A stretch of DNA of 64,000 nucleotides from Bidens hawaiensis (taxonomy: Eukaryota > Streptophyta > Magnoliopsida > Asterales > Asteraceae), in contig JAIQDT010002999.1 in the NCBI GenBank assembly GCA_021521415.1, positions 1-64,000 of the forward strand, given 5' to 3'. Shown piece after piece: positions 1-9,866 of this stretch. Position numbers and translations under genes: made by a program. Within the stretch, counting starts at the first letter, position 1; each line of letters begins with the position of its first letter. The notes beneath the pieces are model-generated. The model was not told where the DNA came from. It saw nothing but the letters and a program-made list of their open reading frames with translations, and did no database searches.

Positions 1-1150
1 AAATTAATAAAAACTAGTCAAAAAAACCTCCAAAAATTATGATATTTGGCTTTTTTTCAAAATTAGACTCAATGTACTTGATCGTAGCATCAAGAATCAA
101 TCAAAAAAACTAACATATCAACAAGTTATACAAATAAAAACCTAGGTTACAGAATCTGTCAGCAACAAATTCAAATCAATGTTCACCAAAATCATGATTT
201 TTCATATCAATATGCTCCTAAATCACCAATAGATCACTTCACAAAATCAAAACACATGTTTTTCCATTATTATCCCATATTAATCAAATAAACAATATAT
301 TAAGAGGACTCAAAATTTTATACCAAAACATGATAAACACTTTTAACCAATCAATAAAATCAAACTTTGACCATTCTTTATTTATCTTTATAACCCAAAT
401 CATTTGGATACAAATATCTTACTTCTAATATAAAAACATAAAGAAAAACATAAAGAAAATATATGTTAAATATGATTACCTTGTTACTTAATCCAAAGAT
501 TCATTCCTCTTGCTTCTAAGAATCACAAAAACAATACTTGTGTATGAGGATTATTTGAGTTAGTTTTTGCAAAAGTGTTTTGTGTGTGTGTGAGTGATAG
601 ATTTCGGCCAAGAGGGAAAAAAGGCAAAGGAAAAGTTTGATTACCAAGAGTTTGTAACTCCTTGTTGAATTAATAACAAACTTTTAATCTCACTTTAATA
701 AAAATTCAACATTGGGTAACTTTTTATATTAAAATAGGTGACATGATACAACTTTTTAAACCATTTCTATGTACTATATTCTCTAAGGTTTATTGGACTA
801 GCTAGGCAACATAACATGTAACATATCATATAATGTAACAAGTTTAATCATCTAACTTTCTTATAAATCACATAAGTATATAAAAACTAGTAATGTAACA
901 TATTGATCATATAACACATTATACCTATCATATAAGGTACATGTAACATGTTATTATTATAACATGTGTAACAAGTTACTTTTGTTTAGGTCACCAACGA
1001 CATGACTAACTCAAATGTATGCATACATGAAACTACATGCATGAGACTTCATTAACGTAGTTAACAGAACTAATTGGGTTTACTGACATAGTTAACAGGA
1101 TTTAACTAGGTTTAGTTAACGGAGTTAACCTGAAAATGTCGGGTGTCACA
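1..1150 (-). mobile_element. 5' part of a Ty3/Gypsy LTR, cut by window edge
   Basis: Read on the minus strand from 1150 downward, the sequence starts TGTGACACCCGACATTTTC and continues CAGGTTAACTCCGTTAA. This matches the start of the plus-strand LTR at 20187, so both belong to one Gypsy LTR family. It abuts Copia pol at 1151 with no spacer, so this element probably inserted into Copia element E1 and removed or displaced its gag. The rest of the LTR is AT-rich with no coding content. The other LTR end, the internal region and the target duplication lie outside the window. Confidence 0.7.
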
Positions 1151-1740
1151 TTATATCTGGTGAAAAACTCGATTATGGATAGTGGATGCTCTCGTCATAT
1201 TACCGGCAACATCAACCTTTTTAACAAATGTCAAGAATTTCATGCAGGGTATTTAGCTTTTGTGGGTAATTCAGGGAGAATGATTATAAAAGAATGAGAT
1301 GTTTCAAATGGTCGTATTACATTTGAAAAAGTTAATTATTGTGATAAAGTGGATCACAATCTGTTGAGTGCATCTCAAATTTGTGATAAGTACACTACTG
1401 TATTTACTCACAAGGAGTGAATAATACTCAAACCCATATATGCCATTCCATAAGACATGATTGTTATGCGAACTCCTCGATCAAATGATATTTATGTTTT
1501 AAATACGACTTCTAAGGTGACCACCTCTGTTGAAACGTGTTTTGTCTCAAAAGATACTGAGAAAGACTCGATTATGTGGCATAGGCGTAAGGGTCACATT
1601 CATGTCAGAAAGATAAATTATTTTATGAAAAATGATTTGGTTGATGGGGTTTCCCTGAAACACTTTAAGATGACCGATCACTGTGTTGCATGCAAAAAGG
1701 TCAAATAGAAAAAGAAGTCACACCCTTCTAAGTTAATTAA
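1151..1740 (+). pseudogene. Copia element E1: protease tail and GAG-pre-integrase zinc finger
   Basis: The reading frame opens with the Copia aspartic protease active-site segment MDSGCSRH (about 1174-1197, motif DSG). It continues through the region linking protease to integrase and reaches a GAG-pre-integrase segment with the histidine pair WHRRKGHIH and a C-x2-C pair (CVACKK, about 1684-1701). Protease cleaves the Gag-Pol polyprotein; the HHCC module is the integrase N-terminal zinc site. Stop codons near 1297, 1420, 1454 and 1706 and loss of gag at the 1150 junction show that it is dead. The order protease-integrase-RT-RNase H that follows is diagnostic of Ty1/Copia. Confidence 0.85.
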
Positions 1741-2812
1741 TTCCATTGACACTCCTCTGGAACGACTTCATTTGGATTTGTTTGGTCCTGTAAATCGTGC
1801 AAGTATTGCAGGAGATTGGTACTGTCTAGTTGTCACTGATGGCTATTCAAGATACTCGTGGGTGTTATTTATGAGTTATAAAGATCAGACACCTGTTCTT
1901 TTACAAAATCTAATCACAAAGATCGAATCACTATACAAACAAAAATTGATACGTATTCGAAGTGATAATGCTACGGAGTTCAAAAACACTATATTGGTTT
2001 TCTTTTGCATTACGAAAGGAATTCATCGAGAATATAGTGCTCCATATGTACCTCAACAGAATGGTGTTGCTGAAAGGAAGAATCAAACACTGATTGAAGC
2101 TGCAAGAACAATACTAGAAGATTCAAAGCTTTCTGTCCAGTTTTGGAATGAGGCGGTATATACTGTTTGCTACACGCTCAATGTTCTGACTATGAAGAAG
2201 CTGTAAAAGACAAGTTATGAGCTTCTGAAAATTCGAAAATCTAATTTAAAGTTTCTCGAACAATTCGGGTGTCCTTTTACTATGTTGAAGAAAGATGGGG
2301 AAAATTCGAAGAAAAGTTTATTGAAGGTCATTTCTTGGGATATGCATCACCTAACAAACGAGTGTTCAATTTTACTTCGTGTTGTGTTGAAGAGTGGTAC
2401 CATGTTGATTGTCAACGATAAACCACACCTCCTGCTGGCAAGAGTCGTGATTGGATGTTTTGATTATGAGAATTTATTTAATTCGTTTACTCCCATAGTT
2501 GATCAACCTGATGAAGACCTGGTGCATCCTTACTTAGAAGATCAGTTGTTTTCCACACCAAGATCTTCAAATTCTACATATGTTGATGTTACACAAGATG
2601 ATCTACCTGATACATCTGATGTTATTTCTATCTCGTCAGATGATGGTCATTTTATTGGTTCCTCTTCAGTTTCATTTTCTGACAATCATGAGATTGGTCG
2701 ATTGTCTCATGATGCTGAAGAGAATCTAACTAATTTAACTGATAATGTTGTTGTGCCTGAGAATCTGACACTTTGGATTCACACGTATCATCCTCAGATG
2801 ATATTTAATTAA
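1741..2812 (+). pseudogene. Copia element E1: integrase core and integrase-RT linker
   Basis: Integrase catalyses insertion of the cDNA copy. The DDE triad is still visible: LDLFG (about 1774), IRSDNATEF (about 1956) and PQQNGVAERKN (about 2053, the Glu). A stop near 2204 and frame disruption around 2210-2280 break the ORF. From 2282 a 176-codon frame covers the integrase C-terminal and the acidic/serine-rich linker to the RT. It stops at the HTYHPQ motif, where the solo LTR begins; the matching continuation (IIGDLDVGVKTRHQ) resumes at 5056. The lineage looks SIRE/Maximus-like because of the long downstream region and extra ORF, but no phylogeny was possible. Confidence 0.88.
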
Positions 2813-3444
2813 GTTGAATAAAATAATAGAGTGTGGGCTTAATTAATGAAAGATGGAATAAGAGATGAAGATGGGCCTTAGGTCCATGGGCTTAAGAGAG
2901 TATAAATACTCCTTAAACCTCCCTAAAACCCTAAAATCTCTCATTCTTATCCATAAGTTTCCTTACACACACAAACAGTCCCAAGCTTACAGCCGAGATT
3001 TATTATCCAAGAACCAAGCTTAGATTTTGATATATCTTTTGCTAAACAAGCAAGAACAAGTCCATAACATACATTGAAGCTAATCCGTAGCCTATAAAAC
3101 GTAAAAAGTTACGTGCTTTACGTATAAAGGTTGTGTTTTTAAGAATGGATTACCCTAAGACTTGGTACTAAGGCATATCGGGTATTTTTATACCATAAAA
3201 ATATAAACTTGATGTTAAAAGTAGACTTAATTAACTCGTGAGTAAGAACGGTTCATGTAGAAACCCTAGATCTAGTGTAAACGGGTTTAAAATCAATAAA
3301 GGTGTAAAATTTATTGATAAGTAAGCTAGATCTTGGTCTAGAATAGAAAGAAGAGTGTTAAAAGATAAAAGAACACAAAAATATGGGAATAGATGTTAGA
3401 TTATGAAGTGAAAATAAGAATAAAGGTGTTAATACCCCAACAGT

Positions 3445-3880
3445 GGGTGTATTCGAATGAAGCAAGCATTCGAATATGAGTGTATCCGATTGGAAAGGAA
3501 AGAAAGAAGGAAAAAGGTGCAAACACCTTTTAATCGAATAAGGGATCCATTCGAATACAATACTGAAGTGAATGGAAGTTGATTCGAATTAAGAGTTCAT
3601 TCGAATAAAGGGTTCCAATCGAATGGATTACCCATTCGAATAGAGATCCCATTCGAATAGATGACCCATTTGAATGGATAACTCATTAGAATAGAGATCC
3701 CATTCGATTGGATGACCCATTCGAATAAGAGGTTCTATTCGATCGGATAATCCATTCAAATAGAGTAGAGAGCCCATTTGAATTGGACGATAAATCAATC
3801 TGATGGCTCATTTGAATCAAACTGACCATTCGAATAAACAAACCATTTGAATAGAAGTTGGACATTCAATTAGATTAGTT
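3445..3880. repeat. Cluster of palindromic CCATTCGAATGG-like motifs
   Basis: About nine exact copies of the palindrome ATTCGAAT plus about ten one- or two-base variants (ATTTGAAT, ATTCAAAT, ATTCGATT, ATCGAATGG) lie within 430 bp at irregular 15-40 bp spacing. Many extend to CCCATTCGAATAG or CCATTCGAATGG. It is not a simple microsatellite, because the sequence between copies differs. It lies in the transcribed part of the solo LTR, downstream of the TATA box. Confidence 0.85.
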
Positions 3881-4424
3881 TAGACCTAGAATTTTCTGAT
3901 GAACTTTTAACCCCAACCAGTGGATCTGCCCCTTGGACCCCGCTAGTGGTTATCGCCCCTAGAACCCCGCTGCCAGGGGCGTTGCCCCCGGACCCCTGTT
4001 CGTGGAGGGTTGTATTAACAAGAAATATGATATGAGTAGTGATAGTTGATTGATACGTGTAATTGTTATACAGTTAGCCATGCCCAGTTAAAGAAACGAG
4101 TTACCATTAACTCTGAGAGGAACCGAGTTCAGGTGAGTTTCTAGCCCCATTCCTTGTTATGTTTTCGGGATTGTGTGCATACTCAAGGTGAATGTTAATA
4201 CACTTACCTTAAGTGGTAAGTGTATGCCATAATGATAGATGTGATATTTATATTTATTGATGTTATGATTGATTTCTTGTCAGTACGTGAACGATCTTTG
4301 GATATTGTACGTATTGTCAAGTAAGGTAATGTGTAGTAAGTATGGAATGAGTATGTAAAGAAAGGTATGTATGGAATGTGTATGTATAGAAAAGTATGTA
4401 AGATTGTGTAGACAGAAAGAACCA

Positions 4425-4572
4425 TACCCTAATAATATCTAAGACAGAAGGGACCAGACCCTAATAATATCTGAGACATAAGGGACTAGTCCCTAATAAT
4501 ATCTGAGACATAAGGGACCATATCCTAATAATATATGAGACAGAAGGGACCAGACCCTAACAATATCTGAGA
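4425..4572. repeat. Tandem repeat, about 32-bp unit, hairpin-capable
   Basis: Four to five units of about 32 bp each carry AAGGGACCAGACCCTAATAA and ATATCTGAGACA. The core AGGGACTAGTCCCT is a perfect inverted repeat in one unit (near 4480), and AGGGACCAGACCCT keeps the 4-bp stem in others. The array lies between the donor-like site at about 4130 and the acceptor-like site at about 4785 of the solo LTR. Confidence 0.85.
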
Positions 4573-5058
4573 CAGAATAGATGGTATGAAAATATGAAAG
4601 TGTGATGATGTGAGTGAATATGTAAAAATGTATGTATGAATGTATGAATGTAAGAAAGAGAGGAACAGGTAAAGTATTTGATTATGTATCTTTGGTTACA
4701 TATATATATGTAAGGTATAAGAATGTATTGTATGTTGCCTAATTAACTAGAACTCACTTAGCGTAGCTGACTTTTAGTATGCACGCAGGTGAATAGGTTG
4801 ACACAGCTCGCTTGATATGGACACATGGCATTGGAACGAAGATATTGGCATCTCAAGAAAAATGTTATGGTGTTCATTTAACTGTGTTTTATTTTGAAAG
4901 ACAAATTTTAAAGATGAAAAGACAAGTTTTTAATGTTATGTAATATTTATATGGTTGAAGTTTTATATTCCGTGAAAAGTTTTAATTAACTCTGATATTT
5001 AGGACTGTGTTTATGAGTAAATCCAACGAAAAAGTAGGGCACCGGTAGTGGGCCTTAC

Positions 5059-5933
5059 ACATCATTGGTGATCTTGATGTTGGTGTGAAAACACGTCATC
5101 AACTTGCTAATTCAAGTGATTTTAATGTATTGTGTGCGTATGCCGATATGCATTCATCGAGAATCATGAATCTCAAAAAATACACTTGCTTTCTGTCTCA
5201 AATGGAACCAATCGAGTGTTTGTATGGCATTTGAAGATTCTTCATGGGTAGAGGAAATGCAAGAAGAACTGCAACAGTTTAGCCGACTGGGTGTTTGGGA
5301 TCTCATTGACAAGCCTGATATAGTTCGGAAGCTTATTCCGACCAAGTGGGTATTTAAAGTTAAGAAGGATGATCGTGGGGTTATCGTCAGAAATAAAGCA
5401 CGTTTGGTTGTGCAAGGGTTTCATCAGGAAGAAGGAATTGAATACATGGAAGTATATGCTCCCGTTGCAAGATTGGAGGCTATAAGGATATTTTTGGCCT
5501 ATGCAGCTTTCAAGAATATTAAGGTTTATCAAATGGACGTCAAGAGTGCGTTTCTCAATGGGGAACTTCATGAAGAGATGTTTATGTTGCAACCTCCTGG
5601 TTTTGAAGATCCTAATTATCCAGACCTTGTTTACCGATTGAACAAGGCTCTTATGGTCTACACCAAGCCCCGGGAGCCTGGTACGGCACACTTGTTGACC
5701 ATCTTACCAATAGTGGCTTCAAACGAGGAACTGTGGATTGTACTCTCTTTTATAAGAATGTTGGTGATGATTTGCTCCTCGTCCAGATATATGTCGACGA
5801 CATCATATTTGGTTCTACAAACGACAAGCTGTGTAAGGAGTTTGAGAAGCCGATGCAGACGAAGTTTAAAACAAGCTCAATGGGGGGAGATGAATTTCTT
5901 CTTAGGGTTGCAGTTTCATTAGTGTGACGCTGG
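5059..5933 (+). pseudogene. Copia element E1: reverse transcriptase
   Basis: The frame resumes with IIGDLDVGVKTRHQ and runs into Copia [61 protein letters not shown] and QPPGFE. A frameshift near 5655 splits the KALxGLKQAPRAWY region. The catalytic motif [10 protein letters not shown] (about 5790-5820) is intact but in another frame. The tail with FFLGLQ is reached only after one more shift near 5880. RT copies the element RNA into cDNA; this copy cannot make a full enzyme. Long antisense frames here are shadows. Confidence 0.9.
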
Positions 5934-6690
5934 AATTTTTATTCGTCAGACAAAATATGTGAACGATGTCTTGAGCCGATTCAAGATAAATGCCGAAAAA
6001 CTCCCTTCAACGCCTCTTCTAGTGGGTCACAATTTGTCATCGGATGAATTGGAGGATACCATTGATCCAATCATTTACTGAGCAATGATTGTTTCTTTAA
6101 TATATTTAACTACTTCTCGTCCTGATATCATGTTTGTTGTTTGTTTATGTGCCAGGTACCAATCGAGTCCCTGAGTGACTCATCTGGCGGTGGTTAAACG
6201 TATAATTCATAATCTGAGGGGTAATCCTGACACCGGTTTATGGTATCCCAAGGATGATAGCTTTGAATTAACTGCGTTTTCGGATTCTGATTATGGAGGA
6301 TGCAAGATCAATTTCAAATCTACTACAGTGGGTTGTCAATTTCTAGGAAGCAGGCTTGTTTCCGGGAAGTGTAAGAAGCCGTCAATGGTCTCCACATCAA
6401 CCTCAGAAACAAAGTATGTGGCAGCCTCGAGTTGCTGTTCACAGGTTCTTTGGATCCAACAACATTTGCGGGATTACAGTTTGAAGTTTCTTACTACTCC
6501 CATTTTTATTGATAACTCTGTTGTTATTAGTATCACCAAGAACCCCGTTCACCACTCTAAGACAAAGCATATTAAATTCGATATTATTTTATCCGTGATT
6601 GTTTTGAAAAGAAATTAACTGATCTTGAGAAGGAGAACACCGATTTTCAGAAATCTGATCTGTTTATCAAAGCTTCTGACAAAACACGCT
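5934..6690 (+). pseudogene. Copia element E1: RT thumb and RNase H
   Basis: After 5934 the frame reads KYVNDVLSRFKI and TSRPDIMFVVCLCARYQ, the usual connection between RT and RNase H. From 6175 it shows SDSDYGGC, STSTSETKYVAAS and the late motif HSKTKHIKFD. RNase H removes the RNA template strand. Stops near 6080 and 6172 and a frame break near 6590 inactivate it. The end of pol lies near 6670-6740. Confidence 0.85.
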
Positions 6691-8560
6691 TTAAATTTTT
6701 TGCTTGGTTTAAACGGATTGAAAACTCTTGGTGATATCCTTAAGCTCGGATAATTATCATTTTGATTTTGTTTTGTTTTTTGTTGTTTTGATTATTTTAT
6801 GATTTTGGGTTTCGGGGGAGAAAATGGAAAAATGGAAAAATACAAAAATATTGTGATTTCTTTTTGTATAGAGAAAATACAAAAACATTATAATTCTAAA
6901 AATTCAAAAATATTGTGATTTAAAATGGAAGAATACAAAAATATTGAGATTTCTTTTATTAATAGAGAAAATCCAAAAACATTAAAAAATTTGAAAATAA
7001 AAAATATATTGTGATTTCTGTATGTATAGAGAAAAACCAAAAACATTCAAATTTTTTAAAAATCTCAAAAATATTTTTGCACTCTTTTGCTTAAAATTAT
7101 TGCAGTTACTCAAATTTAATGGACATATACTTGTATACGTTTTGTACTGATGCTTACTTGAATATATTCGGGATAGCCAATTACCTGAAGATGGATAGTA
7201 ACTAGGGCGACTGTTGTGTGTTTTTATTTAATTATTTCGCTGAAAAGTATGTCGGTTATTTAAGTTTGTGGAACATGTTTGCATGTTTGGTCCTGATATA
7301 TATTTGTAGATTTATAGGATAGGCAATTATCTATAAACTGAAAGTGACTGGGGCGACTGAATTTAAATGCTCCTCAAAAATGATTTTTGAAGCAAAAAGA
7401 GAAAATGATAGTACATTGAGCATCTAGTCCCATATTCAGAAAGAAATAAGCTTAAAAGTCTGAGTGTTTAACTACATTGGTGCATTGATAGGTCTGAAAC
7501 AAACTGTTAAGATAAAGTATGTGATATAAACATAAAGAACTGCGAAATTGAAAGAGGTGTTAGTCTCTTCCAAAAATTTCGGTAATGAAGGCATAAATGT
7601 AATAGTTTGTCATACTCAAGCCTTATGTCTGTTTGATCACCAAAAACAAAAATTCTAAATAAATTGTATCATGTTTATGGTTAGCACTGCAATGGTGTAT
7701 GGTTTTGTGACCTAAAATCTTGTATTGATGGAATGCATCCGGTTTTTGGACACTATGAGTCTTTATGCGGCTTAATTATCTGGTTATTCATAAACATGAA
7801 TATTTCAAAAGCTTTTAGAGCAAAACCAAAAGTCATTAAACTTGATCACTACCGTACATTGTACAAATTCATTACTGACTTGATCAAAATCTGTCGTTAG
7901 TCATACATTGTTCCTCCCTTGATCGCTTCTTAATACGATTAAGAAACGGACCCCAAGGGATACAATGTATGTAAGCCTAACTATGAACCCGTGCATAGTC
8001 ATTCATAGTAAAATAAGCTTGGTGTATTGCTTGATAACGGGGGTATACCATGTAGTGGGGATTATGAGCTTAGATTTCTAATAAATCTACAAATATCTAT
8101 ATTTTGATCAGCAGCATAATGGTTTAAGTCAAGTTGGGGTAACATGGTAAAAGTCAAACTATGCATGAACCGAGATTAGAGGCTGATAGTTTCTGATATT
8201 CTGTGCCCTAATTGAAAATTAACTCATATCACAAAAATACTCAAAGGTTTGTCATAAGATTTTAGTGGACAACAATATCAATGACCGACTTAACACCAGT
8301 CATAATAACATTGAAATATAAAACTGCGATGGAAGGGCGATTTGGTCAATATGATTCTCTTCTCAACTCACAAAAATATGTACTGCTTTCGTAGAATAGT
8401 TTTCATATTTGTCTTTGTTTTATTTGCTTTTTAATTCGAAAATATTCAAAAATCCAAAAATATTGTGTTTTCTATTTTTGTTTTCTGCTTTATCTTTGAT
8501 TTTCGAGCTAAAGGGTAAAATTGTGAAAAAAAATACCAAAAAGATTTTCTTAATTTTTTT
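6691..8560 (+). other. E1 post-pol noncoding block, homologous to E2 26700-28560
   Basis: No ORF. The first 400 bp are A/T-rich with short repeats (ATACAAAAATATTGTGATTTC variants). From about 7140 a colinear series of motifs is shared with E2: TGTTTGGTCCTG followed by GGATAxxCAATTA and GGGGCGA (twice, about 135 bp apart), then ATGATAGTACATTGA (about 7405), GTGATATAAACATA (about 7520), a CCAAAAA stretch (about 7640) and GTCAAGTTGGGGTAACATGG (about 8137). E1 and E2 have otherwise diverged strongly, so survival of this order is notable. Confidence 0.7.
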
Positions 8561-8779
8561 TTTAACTCATTTATTTAATTGATTTAAATTATTTGGTTTT
8601 CACTTATGTGTTTTGAACGCAAAGCAAGTTAAGGTATTGCATCTTACTTCGAGTGGTAATATTCTTAACGTAAAGTTCGTTGAGACATGGGTTTCGATGC
8701 ATTATTTAACTCTTGAAAGTTAATATGAATATGTTTCATTTTAATTTTTTATTTATTGGATATCCTTTATGAGAAGTCA

Positions 8780-9062
8780 TAACGAATATAGTCCATTCGT
8801 TATCTATAGTGATTAGACTGAGGGTCATTTATTTTTCCATTTGGATAACGAATAAGTCTATTCATTATCATCATTCACTTTTGCTACACTGATAACGTAT
8901 GACCCCATTCGTCATTAATATTGATAACGAATGAAGAACGAATCTGAGTTGATTCGTTATGATATTTAATTTATTGTTCATTTGCTAACGGGGTTAACGA
9001 ATGAACAAACGAATATGGACCATTTGTTAATTTTGAATTAACGAATGGGTCCAATAGTCTAT
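8780..9062. repeat. Array of CCATTCGTT/AACGAATGG half-sites, upstream of internal promoter
   Basis: About 13 copies of ATTCGTTA or its complement TAACGAAT, with variants (AACGTATG, CATTTGTTA), occur in both orientations within 280 bp, often as head-to-head pairs. The array ends about 25 bp before the TATA-like box at 9088. Copies are degenerate and irregularly spaced, unlike a microsatellite. Confidence 0.85.
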
Positions 9063-9087
9063 CTGGGAATGCGTGCAATTTTTGTCA

Positions 9088-9227
9088 TATATAATGTATA
9101 GGAGATTGATGAATCATTCATTCATTCATCTCGATATTCACGAAACCTAAGCAAACCACTTGCAAATTTTTCTCAGAAAATCGACCTTCACCAAATCAAC
9201 TTTTGATTAGTGATTAAGATTCCTTTG
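9088..9227 (+). promoter_or_regulatory. Putative internal promoter and leader of the E1 extra gene
   Basis: TATATAAT at 9088-9095 is followed by a leader-like stretch with CATTCATTCATTCATCTC, then ACGAAACCTAAGC. E2 has the equivalent arrangement at 29950. A possible splice donor, TTTG|GTAAAG, lies at 9228. The promoter assignment is inference from position and from the parallel in E2. Confidence 0.45.
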
Positions 9228-9848
9228 GTAAAGACGATCAAAACGCAATGATTTTCGTCGATTTTCATCTATGATTGATGGGTTAATTAGTCATGTCTTT
9301 AACCGGGTCTAAGATTTGAACAAATATCACATAAATAATGTATCTTAACCTTAATGGTTGTTTGGGTTTGTGTATCGATGATAATACGAGTCCATTGATG
9401 TTCAGATTACACTGATTTAGCGTCATACATGTATTAATTGAATTTTGATTGCATGTTTGACCATTTATGTTCTTATTTAATTTTGACTTTGACAATCTGA
9501 GGTCAAAGTTGATAATATTTGTGGTTATTCGTTATGGATAATGAATGGACACTAATTCGTGTCTAAGGTCCATTCGTTGATCCATTCGTTGAATTTATCT
9601 AACGAATCAATCCATTCGTGTGATTTGATAACGAATGAACCTTCACTTGGTTTCATTCGCTATTATTTATTCGTTAATCACTCATTCGCTAAGATGACTA
9701 TAACGAATCATGCCATTCGTTATAACGAATGCCACCATTTGTCATAACGTATGACCTAGCGAATGATACTTGTAATTATTTCACCTTAATTCATCATATT
9801 TACTTATAAATTGAATATTTATTAATCATTCATGATACTGATTCGCAG
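9228..9848 (+). other. Putative intron of the E1 extra gene, containing a second half-site array
   Basis: The proposed donor is GTAAAG at 9228 and the acceptor ATTCGCAG at 9841-9848, 18 bases before ATGGC. The interval has no sustained coding frame. At 9525-9775 it holds about 16 further ATTCGT/ACGAAT copies, including CCATTCGTTGATCCATTCG and ATTCGTTATAACGAAT. A donor elsewhere in 9225-9300 is possible. Confidence 0.4.
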
Positions 9849-9866
9849 GTTTATGTATTTCTAGAA

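Larger units (their letters stand above)
2813..5058 (+). mobile_element. Solo LTR (Gypsy-type) inserted in E1 pol
   Basis: About 2.25 kb interrupts E1 pol exactly between HTYHPQ and IIGDLDVG, with no coding content. It has a TATA-like GTATAAATAC at about 2899 followed by a CT/CA-rich transcript-leader stretch. A donor-like CAGGTGAGTTTC lies at about 4130 and an acceptor-like GCAGGTGAA at about 4785. The right end is GGGCCTTACA(C). It carries two internal repeat arrays (3445-3880 and 4425-4572) and a GC-rich block at 3905-4010 with repeated GGACCCC/GAACCCC motifs. I found no convincing target duplication, so the ends are accurate only to about 10 bp, and a truncated left end is possible. Confidence 0.65.

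Noticed and set aside
5242..5691. 149-codon antisense frame
   Set aside because: It lies wholly opposite the Copia RT, whose motifs explain the sequence; it is a shadow.
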